The position numbers and the translations under genes were made by a program. Below, piece by piece: positions 9,094-17,662 of a stretch of DNA of 64,000 nucleotides; positions within the stretch are counted from its first letter, which is position 1, and each line of letters begins with the position of its first letter. Under the pieces are notes generated by a model. The model worked only from the letters and a program-made list of their open reading frames with translations, did no database searches and had not been told where the DNA came from. Origin of the DNA: Desmospora activa DSM 45169 (GTDB taxonomy: Bacteria; Bacillota; Bacilli; Thermoactinomycetales; DSM-45169); contig NZ_PZZP01000001.1 of NCBI RefSeq assembly GCF_003046315.1, positions 2,046,001 to 2,110,000 of the forward strand, in the 5' to 3' direction.

Positions 9094-9164
9094 GCGATGG
9101 ATTTTCATTTTATCATGAAATATCATAGAAGCGCAAGTGATTTTTAATAAAACAAACACAAAAA

Positions 9165-9184
9165 ACCGCCCTGAATTGGGCGGT
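9165..9184 (-). terminator. Terminator of the DUF4190-like gene
   Basis: Stem ACCGCCC/GGGCGGT with a 6-nt loop, followed on the minus strand by a T-run (AAAAA upstream on the plus strand), 22 bp after the stop codon at 9206. Confidence 0.8.
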
Positions 9185-9205
9185 CTTCAATGAGTCATCC
9201 TTCGC

Positions 9206-9745
9206 TCAAAAACCCGTTATTGGGGCGATAAAAGCTGTCAGAATGATGGAGACAACTCCAATTCCAACGGCCCACATCCCCCACCGACTTCCGCGGCGAG
9301 CGCTAATGATACCTAGAACGATCCCGGCGGCTCCCAACAGAAAAGGAACCATGAAAAAGGAGAGCACGGACAACACAACGCTGAAGATACCTAGTCCACG
9401 GCCAGCTTCACCCGCTTGGTCCGCATCACCATCCCGTTCACGTTCGATTGGACCGTCAACAGGAGCCGTCTCCGTCGCTGCTTCCATCCCCCACCGATCG
9501 CCATAGGCGTTACGGTCGTCCCGGATGCGGTTATCCTGGCGATCAACCCAAGCCTCTTCGCCAAACTCCACTTCATCAACGGCACCCGGAACCCCTTCTG
9601 GAAATACCACTTCATCCGCAGCAAAACCAGGTTCGTTGGCGAATTCAACTTCATCCGCCGAACGGTCAATACGGGCTTCATTGCCATGATTAACATCCTG
9701 ATGGCGATGGTGTTTATTTTTCTTTTTCTTTTTATGGTGCGCCAT
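9206..9745 (-). CDS. DUF4190-like small membrane protein with charged N-terminal tail
   Basis: 179 residues. The first about 110 residues are a low-complexity hydrophilic tail beginning with a Lys/His run (HHKKKKKNKHH) and several acidic repeats of the type DEVEF/DEVVF. The C-terminal 65 residues hold two membrane segments in the DUF4190 pattern (GIFSVVLSVLSFFMVPFLLG, then AAGIVLGIISARRG). Function is unknown; related Bacillales proteins are small membrane proteins without assigned activity. Single gene with its own terminator. Confidence 0.7.
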   Translation of the reverse strand: MAHHKKKKKNKHHRHQDVNHGNEARIDRSADEVEFANEPGFAADEVVFPEGVPGAVDEVEFGEEAWVDRQDNRIRDDRNAYGDRWGMEAATETAPVDGPIERERDGDADQAGEAGRGLGIFSVVLSVLSFFMVPFLLGAAGIVLGIISARRGSRWGMWAVGIGVVSIILTAFIAPITGF

Positions 9746-10003
9746 TTTGATTATGCCTCCCCTCTAGCGGGTTGCCATTAGTATGTACATCCTACTGCGT
9801 GCTGATCATGTCAGTTTGCACCAGCTACATTTGGCGTAGATCCAGAAAGATACGAACTAATTCCAATCGTGTATTTCACGTGATATATCTTGTTTAGGCG
9901 AAAGGCGAATGCTAAGATGGAATCGTCAGTTTTAATTACATAACACACACATGTGAATGAACTCACAATAGATGGCAATGAAAAACACCAGGGAGAGGAT
10001 CGC

Positions 10004-10819
10004 ATGGAGTGGAAAAACATCTTTCGTGGGCTGGTTATGGGGATCAGTGACTTAATTCCGGGAGTAAGTGGAGGGACGATCGCCGTCGTTCTTGGGATTT
10101 ACGATCGCTTACTGGAAGCGATCAGCGGTTTCTTTAGCAGAGAATGGAAACGATACATCGGCTTTCTGTTGCCCTTAGGGATGGGAATTGGGTTGGCGCT
10201 GTTATTATTAAGCCGCCTAATTCAATATCTTCTCGATGAACATTTTATGCCGACTCAGTTTTTCTTTATCGGTTTGCTCCTTGGGGTGATTCCTTATCTG
10301 GTGAAACGGGCGGATGCAAAACATAATTTCACCTTTAAACATTGGATCGTACTATTGATCGCTGGAGCTTTAATTGCTTCTATGGCTTTTACAAACTCTG
10401 ACAAATCAGGTGAGCCGATGACATCATTGTCACTTTTATCGGCAGTGGGCTTGTTTTTCTCCGGTTGGCTCGCCAGCATGGCCATGCTTCTCCCCGGAAT
10501 TAGTGGCTCTTTTATCTTGCTTCTCCTCGGTGTTTATCCAACAGCGATCCATGCCTTGTCTACCTTAAATATTCCCTTTATCGCCATCATCGGAGCCGGA
10601 GTTGCCGTCGGTTTTATCGTAAGCAGCAAATTTATCCGGTATTTATTGGCCCAGTTTCCCTATATGATGTACGCCATTATCATCGGTTTGATCTTGGGTT
10701 CCACCTTTGTCATTTTCCCCGGATTTGCCAATAATCTTGTGACGATGGTGATCAGTATTATCACTTTTGCATTGGGATTGACGCTTACGGCTCTTTTTAG
10801 TACCAAAAACAAAGACTAA
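10004..10819 (+). CDS. DUF368 membrane protein (PopT-type undecaprenyl-phosphate translocase candidate)
   Basis: 271 residues with about eight membrane segments and the two DUF368 inverted-repeat signatures: ISDLIPGVSGGTIAVVLGIY near the N-terminus and MLLPGISGSFILLLLGVY in the second half. DUF368 proteins (PopT) have been shown in other bacteria to recycle the lipid carrier C55-P across the membrane, alongside DedA-family UptA; activity here is inferred from family. The ATG at 10004 is chosen because GGGAGAGG lies 5 nt upstream; an upstream in-frame start at 9953 has no SD. Monocistronic, with a bidirectional terminator after it. Confidence 0.85.
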   Translation: MEWKNIFRGLVMGISDLIPGVSGGTIAVVLGIYDRLLEAISGFFSREWKRYIGFLLPLGMGIGLALLLLSRLIQYLLDEHFMPTQFFFIGLLLGVIPYLVKRADAKHNFTFKHWIVLLIAGALIASMAFTNSDKSGEPMTSLSLLSAVGLFFSGWLASMAMLLPGISGSFILLLLGVYPTAIHALSTLNIPFIAIIGAGVAVGFIVSSKFIRYLLAQFPYMMYAIIIGLILGSTFVIFPGFANNLVTMVISIITFALGLTLTALFSTKNKD

Positions 10820-10833
10820 CAGACATCGAAATA

Positions 10834-10864
10834 AAAAACCGACCCCTGCTGGGAGTCGGTTTTT
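10834..10864. terminator. Bidirectional terminator between DUF368 gene and oppA-like gene
   Basis: AAAACCGAC-CCC/GGG-A-GTCGGTTTT stem with A-rich and T-rich flanks, serving two convergent genes. Confidence 0.85.
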
Positions 10865-10876
10865 CCATTGTATTAC

Positions 10877-12493
10877 TTATCCTTCGATTTCTACATTTTT
10901 ATAATCGTTTGGGCCTACATTGTGACGGAGTACGCCTTTCACATTTTCCTGCTCCAAGATAACATTGTTGTAATAAAAGAGCGGGAACATCGGCACTTCT
11001 TCCAACAAACGCTCTTCCGCTTGATGTAGCAGATCCATCCGTTTTGCTTCATCGTTTTCTCCGTTTGCTTGCTGTAGCAACTGATCGTATTTCTTATCGC
11101 TCCATCCGGTTCGATTCATGGGGTGATCAGTTGTAAAGCTTTCCAAGTAGTTATAGGGATCATTGTAATCGGGAAGAATAGTGGAGCGTGACAGCGAAAA
11201 GTCCAATCCTTTTTGCTCATCAAAGAAAACGCCCACTTCCCGGGCTTGTAAGCCCACTTCTACACCAAGGTGTTCACGATACATCTCCTGGATAGCCTCC
11301 GCTATTTTTTTATGCTGATCATCCTTGTTATAGAGGATCTCCACTTTGGGCAGTTTGTTCCACCCTTCTTCTTCCATTCCTTCTTCTAACAACTTCTTGG
11401 CTTCTTCAAACTGGGCATCTTTTAGTACTTCTTTTCCACCCTCACGGAAATCACCCGATTCCGTCACCGTTCCTGGAGCGACAAAGCCCAAGGCAATCTG
11501 TTGTTGTTTTTGCGTCACATTGTCAACAATCGCCTGTCGGTCCACCGCCAGTGCAAACGCTTGTCGTACTTTCTTATTGGTAAAAGGTTCAACGGTCGTG
11601 TTAAAGCGGTAAAACTCCAACCCAGAAGAGTCTGCCACTCTGGCTTCCCCTTTTTCGATGAGAGAGCCCATTAGATCCGGGGGCGCATCATCGTCCGCGA
11701 TATGCAAATCCCCCTTCTTAAACAATTGATAGATCGTGGTCTTGTCTTCCACCATCGACCATTCGACTCCACTTAATTTGACAGCATCGGCATCGCGGTA
11801 ATGTTCGTTTTTGCTCGCCGTGATCTTGTTTTTATGTTTCCAACCCGTCATGGAGAAGGGGCCGTTACTAATGTATTCATCCGCTTCTGCAAACGCTTTG
11901 TCATTGCCTTCTACACTAGCTTTATGGACCGGTGAGAAGACAGAATACGAGGTTAACTCCTCAAAAAAAGGCGTCGGCTGCTCCAACTCCACTACCAGTG
12001 TTTTTTCGTCCTCGGCCTTTACTCCCACTTCATCAGCCTCTGCTTCTCCAGCATTATACGCTTCACCGTTTTTGATAAAATACATCAAGAATGCCGCGCC
12101 GGAGGCAGTTTCCGGATCGAGTACCCGTTTCCAAGCGAACTCAAAATCTTCGGCGGTAACAGGATCACCGTTGGACCATTGGAGATCATCCCGCAATGTA
12201 AAGGTATAGGTTAGTCCGTCATCAGATACTTCCACATTTTCCGCCGCTGCCGGTTGCGGTTTTTCATTCTCATCCAGACGCATTAAGCCCTCAAATAAGT
12301 TATAAACCACTTCCATCGAGTTGGAATCAAAGGCTTGTGCCGGATCGAGGGAAGTGGGCTCTCCATTGCCCAAGTTAAGCTTCAAGACTTGGCTACCATC
12401 GGCATCGGAGTCGCCCCCGCCTCCGCAGGCACTTAAAAATAAACTGACCATAAGAATCAATGTGAGTAATCCACGACCACCTTTTTTCAACAA
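10877..12493 (-). CDS. Oligopeptide ABC transporter substrate-binding lipoprotein (OppA family)
   Basis: 538 residues. The lipobox is LFLSAC at about residues 18-23, followed by a Gly/Asp linker and an SBP_bac_5 domain (GNGEPTSLDPAQAFD, TFTLRDDLQWSNGDPVTAEDF, VRQAFALAVDRQAI). It binds peptides outside the membrane for import. The start is TTG (12491-12493), with AAAGGGGG 8 nt upstream and the basic stretch KKGGRG following. It is not linked to permease or ATPase genes. The adjacent divergent gene encodes a YkfC-like murein-peptide hydrolase, so murein peptides are a plausible ligand (context inference). Confidence 0.92.
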   Translation of the reverse strand: MLKKGGRGLLTLILMVSLFLSACGGGGDSDADGSQVLKLNLGNGEPTSLDPAQAFDSNSMEVVYNLFEGLMRLDENEKPQPAAAENVEVSDDGLTYTFTLRDDLQWSNGDPVTAEDFEFAWKRVLDPETASGAAFLMYFIKNGEAYNAGEAEADEVGVKAEDEKTLVVELEQPTPFFEELTSYSVFSPVHKASVEGNDKAFAEADEYISNGPFSMTGWKHKNKITASKNEHYRDADAVKLSGVEWSMVEDKTTIYQLFKKGDLHIADDDAPPDLMGSLIEKGEARVADSSGLEFYRFNTTVEPFTNKKVRQAFALAVDRQAIVDNVTQKQQQIALGFVAPGTVTESGDFREGGKEVLKDAQFEEAKKLLEEGMEEEGWNKLPKVEILYNKDDQHKKIAEAIQEMYREHLGVEVGLQAREVGVFFDEQKGLDFSLSRSTILPDYNDPYNYLESFTTDHPMNRTGWSDKKYDQLLQQANGENDEAKRMDLLHQAEERLLEEVPMFPLFYYNNVILEQENVKGVLRHNVGPNDYKNVEIEG

Positions 12494-12628
12494 ATGTGGA
12501 ACCCCCTTTAAGATTGATACATGATTAGCATATGAACGAATTTTCGCGATCAGACAGCCAAACTCCTCTTTTTTACGTTAGAATTGAAAGAGAATCGACA
12601 ATATTGCATCAAAGTTGAGGAGGTACCT

Positions 12629-13531
12629 ATGAACGTTCAAATCGCCACTCACCCTGTTGTACTGGTATGGCGTCACCCCGAGAAAGTACGAGGGGTGGAT
12701 CAGTCGATTGTGACTAATCCGCCGGATATAACCGCTTGGTTGAAAAAGATGAGCCTGGAAGAACGAAAAGGCTTAACCGGCTTGTTGGATACGCAAGTAT
12801 TATACGGCGAACCGGTACAAGTGTTGGAAGAGCAAAATGGATGGTCGCGTGTGGTCGTCCCAGAGCAACCCACGCGGCTGGATGAAAGGGGATATCCCGG
12901 TTGGATCGTGTCGGCACATCTGAGCAGCCATGATGAATACATACGTACATGGAAAAAAGGCCCCTTGGCCCATGTAACCGCCAAAATGACGACAATACGC
13001 ATGGAGGACGGATCCAACCTTTCTTTAAGTTATCTAACACGCCTCCCCCAGATCGGCGAACAAAACGGCAATATCTCCGTTCTCACCCCTGATGGCAAAG
13101 TCGGATACTTACCTGTGAGCGATGTGATCGTCAGTCCGCAACTTCCTGTGACGAACCCCGCTGCACGCATTGCCGACGCTCATCGTTTTCTCGGCCTCTC
13201 TTATCTGTGGGCAGGGATGTCTGCTTATGGTTTTGACTGTTCCGGCTTGATGTATCGGCTCTTTCAGGCGGGAGGCATCCGCATTCCCCGTGACGCCAGC
13301 GACCAATGCCGTTCCGGTCAATCGGTTTTCCGCGATGAACTGGCAGCGGGAGATCTCGTTTTTTTTGCCTATGAACAAGGAAAAGGAGCCGTTCACCATG
13401 TCGGCATGATGGTGGATCACGCTCGCTTTATTCATTCCCCTCGTTCAGGGTTGCCCATTCAAGTCAATACATTGACAGAGGAGCCTTATCACACCGAATG
13501 CTGTGGTGGGGCACGTTATGATCTCGGGTAG
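12629..13531 (+). CDS. NlpC/P60 (C40) peptidase with SH3 domain, YkfC-like
   Basis: 300 residues, without a signal peptide. Two SH3-like regions (about 55-170) precede a C-terminal NlpC/P60 domain with Cys204 in GFDCSG, His257 in HHVGM and His269 in IHSPRSG as the likely catalytic triad. Length and layout match YkfC, the cytoplasmic gamma-D-Glu-L-diamino acid endopeptidase that trims imported murein peptides after removal of L-Ala. The ATG at 12629 has GAGGAGG at 6-nt spacing. Divergent from the oligopeptide-binding gene and followed by a PBP4-type peptidase gene on the opposite strand. Confidence 0.88.
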   Translation: MNVQIATHPVVLVWRHPEKVRGVDQSIVTNPPDITAWLKKMSLEERKGLTGLLDTQVLYGEPVQVLEEQNGWSRVVVPEQPTRLDERGYPGWIVSAHLSSHDEYIRTWKKGPLAHVTAKMTTIRMEDGSNLSLSYLTRLPQIGEQNGNISVLTPDGKVGYLPVSDVIVSPQLPVTNPAARIADAHRFLGLSYLWAGMSAYGFDCSGLMYRLFQAGGIRIPRDASDQCRSGQSVFRDELAAGDLVFFAYEQGKGAVHHVGMMVDHARFIHSPRSGLPIQVNTLTEEPYHTECCGGARYDLG

Positions 13532-13711
13532 GGATTTTTGCAAGCGAAGTTTCTTTGCTGCGCCACTCAGCGGAAGTCCCAAGGCGGGAAAAAGCGGGTA
13601 ACTTGTTTGAGCGATAGCGAGTTTTACCCGCTCCCGTCTTTGGGGACTGGAGCGGACAGTTCTCTACTTCTTCGCAAGCAGCAAGAGCACGCAGTCTCAA
13701 AAACCCCTACC
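13527..13711. repeat. 185-bp imperfect palindrome between convergent genes
   Basis: Outer arms GGTAGGGATTTTTG (13527-13540) and CAAAAACCCCTACC (13698-13711) and inner arms at 13575-13601 and 13623-13648 (AGTCCCAAGGCGGG... pairing with ...CCCGTCTTTGGGGACT) fold into one long interrupted hairpin. The left end overlaps the stop codon of the YkfC-like gene and the right end lies 22 bp from the stop of the PBP4-type gene. It may be a two-way terminator, a structured RNA or a MITE-like element; no target duplication was found. Confidence 0.6.
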
Positions 13712-13732
13712 ACACCTGTATCTATGTCCCAT

Positions 13733-15034
13733 TCATCGCCATCGGCAGAGCAAATCGATAAACCGATCTTGTAAAAGCTCTCCGTGTTCATCTTCCGCTA
13801 ACCCATTGATTAAAAGAGAAAAGATTAACACAGGCAGACCACTCTGCAAGAGATAACCCGTCAAGGTGCGAACACCGGTAAGGGAGCCGGTCTTAGCGGC
13901 AATCGTCAGCGGTACCTGCGGAAGAGGACGGTCTTTTAAGGTGCCACTGATGCCGTAACGAGCGAGGCTGTCAATCCAAACCTGGCGATGGGGTCTTGCC
14001 AACATCCTGTTCATCCAGGTTGCCAACGCATACGGTGTTGCGGCATTATGACTGGATAAACCGGAGCCGTCTACTTGTCGTGACGGCGGTTTCACTCCTT
14101 GCTCGCTCCAGTAGCGGGAAAGCAGTTCCAATCCCCGCTCCTGCGAAAAAGTTCCGGTATCATCCCGTCCCAGCGTCCGCAACAATATCTCTGCCGTCAG
14201 ATTGTCGCTGTCTCCATTTACTCGTGTCAGCAGGGTTGCCAAAGGCTGGGATGGTTGAATCCATACTGCTTCCCCACTGCGATAAGGAGCAAAATCGATC
14301 AGCGGAAAACGATCCACCTGGATACCCGCTTCCCGACATGAATGGGAGAACATTTCGACAAAAAAGCGTGGAGCGGAAGCAACCGCTCCCTCCACTTCAG
14401 GCTCTTGCGGTGAAAGTGTCCCCTGAAGGAAAAAGTGATTGCGATGCTTTTTTCGCCGAACAACGATATCGGTAGGATCATCACCATCCCAGGTTACATC
14501 GGCATTCACTTGTACATCCGCCTGGGCCGGTTCCCATTTCCATATTGGAGAATCCCCTCCGGGCTCGGCAAAAAAGCGAATGCGATTTCCTTCCATCACC
14601 AAGCTGCTTACAGGAGCAGTAAACCCTTCGTCCAGATCATCCCACATCCAGCCCGGTCCCCATACTGGATCGGGATTGATGGAACAGTCGATGTAAAAAC
14701 GGCGAATCCGTTTTAGCCCCGCTCGTTTCATCACTTCCGCAACAGCAGCACTTTGAACGAGATCAAAGCCAGGATCACCACCGCCTCGAATCCAGCAAGC
14801 CTCTTCCTCCCATGAAAAGTGGGTCTCCCACTGAAAAGTGGGCCCCAATCGATCCAGCGCCACACCCGTCGTCCATAATTTTTGGTTGGAAGCGGGCACA
14901 AACCATTTATGGTTATCCTGCTCCCATATCACCCGTCCACTCGGTTCTAAAACCGAGCAACCGATCCGTGCTCCGTATTCGCCATAAGCTCTTTCCCACT
15001 CCGTCAACAGGGCACGAAATTTCTCTCCGTTCAT
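13733..15034 (-). CDS. D-Ala-D-Ala carboxypeptidase/endopeptidase, PBP4 (S13) family, no signal peptide
   Basis: 433 residues with the three penicillin-binding motifs of peptidase family S13: SxxK (Ser49-Asn-Gln-Lys52 in PASNQKLW), SDN (in NGDSDNLTAE) and KTG (in AAKTGSLTG). The long insert between the first two motifs is typical of PBP4/DacB. Known members act outside the membrane and carry signal peptides; none is visible here, nor in the in-frame extension upstream. The start ATG overlaps the stop of the preceding gene (ATGA, 15031-15034), so translation is coupled. It may be cytoplasmic, act on recycled peptides, or be exported by another route (inference). Confidence 0.85.
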   Translation of the reverse strand: MNGEKFRALLTEWERAYGEYGARIGCSVLEPSGRVIWEQDNHKWFVPASNQKLWTTGVALDRLGPTFQWETHFSWEEEACWIRGGGDPGFDLVQSAAVAEVMKRAGLKRIRRFYIDCSINPDPVWGPGWMWDDLDEGFTAPVSSLVMEGNRIRFFAEPGGDSPIWKWEPAQADVQVNADVTWDGDDPTDIVVRRKKHRNHFFLQGTLSPQEPEVEGAVASAPRFFVEMFSHSCREAGIQVDRFPLIDFAPYRSGEAVWIQPSQPLATLLTRVNGDSDNLTAEILLRTLGRDDTGTFSQERGLELLSRYWSEQGVKPPSRQVDGSGLSSHNAATPYALATWMNRMLARPHRQVWIDSLARYGISGTLKDRPLPQVPLTIAAKTGSLTGVRTLTGYLLQSGLPVLIFSLLINGLAEDEHGELLQDRFIDLLCRWR

Positions 15035-15420
15035 GTTTTCGCCCCAGATATCGGTGTAAGATGACGGTCTAAGTATTTGTAGATCTTTCCGACCAAATTG
15101 CGATTCCAACCGCCTACATCCCAGATTTGTCCTCGAATCGCAACGTGAACATCGACCGCAATCCGAATCGGAGTCATGGCTACCGGCGTGATCACCACAT
15201 CATGGGTGATTCCCAGCGTTCCGCGATATTCCAACATCACCTCTCCCCGCTCCTCATCAACGTGAACAAGGCGAAAAATCGTTTCCTCCGCCGGAAGTTT
15301 ACGAATCCGTTCTAATACCTCCCGTAACGATCCTTTATAATAGCGCGTCTTTAAGTCGGGCTCTTTGGATTGATCCTTTGTTACGGTCACTCCGCTGATC
15401 ATTCTTCCCCATCCGGACAT
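15031..15420 (-). CDS. Conserved hypothetical protein, DUF1499-like
   Basis: 129 residues, soluble, with no signal peptide. The pattern TRYYKGS..., FRLVHVDEERGEVMLEYRGTLG, HDVVITPVAM and a Gly/Asn-rich C-terminus (DVGGWNRNLVGKIYKYLD) resembles the single-domain DUF1499 fold, but the match is judged by eye only. GAGGGGG precedes the ATG. Its stop overlaps the start of the PBP4-type gene, so the two are probably made together. Function unknown. Confidence 0.65.
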   Translation of the reverse strand: MSGWGRMISGVTVTKDQSKEPDLKTRYYKGSLREVLERIRKLPAEETIFRLVHVDEERGEVMLEYRGTLGITHDVVITPVAMTPIRIAVDVHVAIRGQIWDVGGWNRNLVGKIYKYLDRHLTPISGAKT

Positions 15421-15450
15421 CAGATCCCCCTCTTTCGCGATCTTCTAGTT

Positions 15451-15714
15451 TTATCGATGCATCATTTGCTCCAACCGTTCCAATCGACGCAAAATATCCT
15501 GAATGGTCGGATCCTGTTGTCCATTGGATAGTCCACGCTTTCCGTCTTTCTTGGTCCGTTTCAATTCTTCCTTCAACTGGTGGTTCTCTTCCAGCACCGC
15601 CTCATAATTTTTAATGATGAGATCCAAAAAATGGTTCACTTCATCTACATCATAGCCCCGGAGGGAAGTTTTAAAGTCTTTATCAAAGATATCGCGTGGT
15701 GTTAAACGTTGCAT
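15451..15714 (-). CDS. gpsB: Cell-division adaptor GpsB (DivIVA family)
   Basis: 87 residues. The N-terminal DivIVA-type lipid-binding/coiled-coil domain reads LTPRDIFDKDFKTSLRGYDVDEVNHFLD, including the conserved Phe and Arg-Gly-Tyr motif. A coiled coil follows (YEAVLEENHQLKEELKR), then a short linker and the small C-terminal helical trimerisation region (IQDILRRLERLEQMM). GpsB coordinates PBP1 shuttling between septum and side wall in Bacilli. GAGGAG precedes the start. It is adjacent to, and on the same strand as, the wall-related genes at 13.7-15.4 kb. Confidence 0.93.
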   Translation of the reverse strand: MQRLTPRDIFDKDFKTSLRGYDVDEVNHFLDLIIKNYEAVLEENHQLKEELKRTKKDGKRGLSNGQQDPTIQDILRRLERLEQMMHR

Positions 15715-15845
15715 GAGAAACTCCTCCGTATCGATGATTTCTTTTTGTTCACTAAATTCTAATGGTGAACAAATAACAGGGGTATATGCTCACGCGTCTT
15801 ACTTATTTTATCACATGTCTAAAATGATGGAGATGGACTCCCGAT

Positions 15846-15867
15846 AAAAAAGCCCCCGATAGGGGGC
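15846..15867 (-). terminator. Terminator of the YhcN/YlaJ lipoprotein gene
   Basis: GCCCCC/GGGGGC stem with GATA loop, followed on the minus strand by TTTTTT. Immediately upstream lies the motif ATTTGTCAGCAGCCTC, which recurs before other terminators in this window. Confidence 0.85.
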
Positions 15868-15940
15868 GAGGCTGCTGACAAATTATATTGGAAAAGGGAA
15901 GCGATTTTCGGCGTAGCCCACCTTATCATTAGTCAGCCCT

Positions 15941-16435
15941 TTAGCGCGAAGCAGGGAAGGTGCGTTGAACCAGATCCATAAAGTTATCCATCAAACCGGC
16001 GATGGGGCGACCATTGCGGACATCTCGTGCATAATCACCCAGTTGACCAACAAAGTCCGGGTTGGCGGATACCAAAACGCGGTTGATATTGGGATCTGCC
16101 TGGCGAACTCTTTTGGCGACCTGATCTTTTACTTTATTGGTCATGCCACCGTTATAATCTTTTTCAAATACGACGCCGACATAGGCGGTACGACCGACCA
16201 ACATCACCGTTGCGGAGTCAATCGTGTCAAGATCGGCAACCCGATCCGCCACATGATCAGCCACCCGCATCGTTTGCGCCGGTCGGGTATCACGAGTCGG
16301 AGTCGGTGCCGTACGTAAGCGACGGGTTTGCTGTTGCATCTCCTGTTGTGTCTGCGGGCGCTTTTGTACTGCACAACCGGTGAAAAAGAGAGAGAAAGCC
16401 GTCACAACGACGGTCCACTTAATCAATGAACGCAT
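15941..16435 (-). CDS. YhcN/YlaJ family sporulation lipoprotein
   Basis: 164 residues. Lipoprotein signal with lipobox FFTGC (Cys about residue 21), a Gln/Arg/Thr-rich linker, then a YhcN/YlaJ domain (VADHVADRVADLDTIDSATVML, YVGVVFEKDY, DPNINRVLVSANPDF). Family members are found in the forespore inner membrane or germinating spores in Bacillus. The ATG at 16433-16435 is preceded by GGAG with 8 nt; a GTG nine bases further upstream lies too close to the SD. Stands as a single gene with its own terminator. Confidence 0.88.
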   Translation of the reverse strand: MRSLIKWTVVVTAFSLFFTGCAVQKRPQTQQEMQQQTRRLRTAPTPTRDTRPAQTMRVADHVADRVADLDTIDSATVMLVGRTAYVGVVFEKDYNGGMTNKVKDQVAKRVRQADPNINRVLVSANPDFVGQLGDYARDVRNGRPIAGLMDNFMDLVQRTFPASR

Positions 16436-16498
16436 ATTGTACACTCCTTTTTTTATCTAGGTATGCTTAGTATTCAACCTCCCATTGAAAATATGTAA

Positions 16499-16524
16499 TA
16501 AAAAAAACCGCCTCAAAAGGCGGT
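16499..16524 (-). terminator. Terminator of yugP
   Basis: ACCGCCT/AGGCGGT stem with loop CAAA and a run of T on the minus strand, 13 bp after the yugP stop codon. Confidence 0.85.
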
Positions 16525-16536
16525 CGGTCAGCAACT

Positions 16537-17223
16537 TTAATCATCGTTTGCTGAGAAAAACAGAATGACAAAACGTAACAGCTCTAACAAGGCGTACAAG
16601 GCGGCGGCCACATAGGTGAGAGCGGCAGCATTTAATACACGATTAACTCCGCGCTCCTCCAGGTTGCGGATAATCCCCATCTGCACCATGATGTTTTTGG
16701 CGCGGCTGCTGGCGTTAAATTCCACCGGCAAAGTAACCAACTGAAAAGCGACCGCAGCGGAGTACAGCAGAATTCCCAAGCCAAAGAGTTGCAATTGACC
16801 TAAGAGCAATCCACCTAACAGCAAAAAGGGTGCGATGCCGGAGGCAAAGTTGGTCACCGGGAACATTTTATGGCGCAGAACCAAAGCACCGTAAGCTTCT
16901 TTATGTTGGATAGCGTGGCCACATTCATGGGCTGCCACGGAAACGGCGGAAATCGAGTTTTCGTAATAAACGGGCTCCGATAAGCGGACCGCTCGGGAAA
17001 TCGGGTCATAATGGTCGGTCAGGCTGCCTGCAACCGGCTCCACCGGCACATCGTGCAAACCGTTGTCATCCAAGATACGCCTTGCCACATCGCGTCCGGT
17101 CATGCCGGAGGAAGCGTTTACTTGTGCCCACTTCTTAAAGCTGCCCTTTACGGCGAACTGCGCCACGATCGTAAGAACGAAAGCGGCAAGAACGACCAAG
17201 AGCATAATCGTATTGATGGTCAT
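16537..17223 (-). CDS. yugP: Membrane zinc metallopeptidase, YugP family
   Basis: 228 residues. An N-terminal membrane helix (MLLVVLAAFVLTIVAQF) is followed by a soluble stretch with the zinc motif HECGH (His99, Glu100, His103), then three hydrophobic segments, with EFNASSRAK supplying the further conserved acidic ligand region. This is the neutral zinc metallopeptidase 2 family (B. subtilis YugP), whose substrate is not known. The ATG at 17221-17223 has AAAGGGG upstream at a long spacing. Single gene. Confidence 0.9.
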   Translation of the reverse strand: MTINTIMLLVVLAAFVLTIVAQFAVKGSFKKWAQVNASSGMTGRDVARRILDDNGLHDVPVEPVAGSLTDHYDPISRAVRLSEPVYYENSISAVSVAAHECGHAIQHKEAYGALVLRHKMFPVTNFASGIAPFLLLGGLLLGQLQLFGLGILLYSAAVAFQLVTLPVEFNASSRAKNIMVQMGIIRNLEERGVNRVLNAAALTYVAAALYALLELLRFVILFFSANDD

Positions 17224-17662
17224 TCAAACATTTCCCCTTTTATGGTGGTTAATGTCTAGTGTGCGCCTTGGATCTCAGTTTAAAATGTATCACTCTGGTA
17301 TTGGCGTGGAATTGTCCAAATTTCTCTCAAGTGATACTGAATATCGTCACACCGTTCCATATAACGGCGAATGCGAATATCATCACTCTGTTTCAATTGT
17401 ATGTTCCATTTGTGTAAAGAGAGCGAAAATCGAGGGAAAGATACAACTTCAGCCCTTTTTTTGGCATAGCTGAGAAAGCATGCAGCCTCCCCTTCCATGG
17501 GAAACCACATGCACAACATCACCAGTATAAAGATATGCCAAGTTGTGGGGTATTTTGGGCACAAACCAAACACCCCGTTAGATAAGGATTATTCTTGTCA
17601 TTATTATACCATAATGTTTATGTCTATGTGTTTCTTATCGTTTCATCGATTTGTGACAACAA
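17224..17662. other. 439-bp intergenic region without a supported gene
   Basis: It holds the upstream region of yugP and the end of a short membrane-peptide gene. A 97-codon frame on the minus strand (17280-17573) has no SD and no recognisable domain, so it is not annotated. Confidence 0.5.

Noticed and set aside
16499-16536. GTCAGCAAC next to the yugP terminator as another copy of the terminator-proximal motif
   Set aside because: Its orientation is opposite to the copies at 15.9 and 29.7 kb, so it does not fit the pattern.
17280-17573. 97-codon minus-strand frame upstream of yugP
   Set aside because: No SD before any of its possible starts, unusual composition (many Cys, Trp, Tyr), and no recognisable domain; treated as chance.
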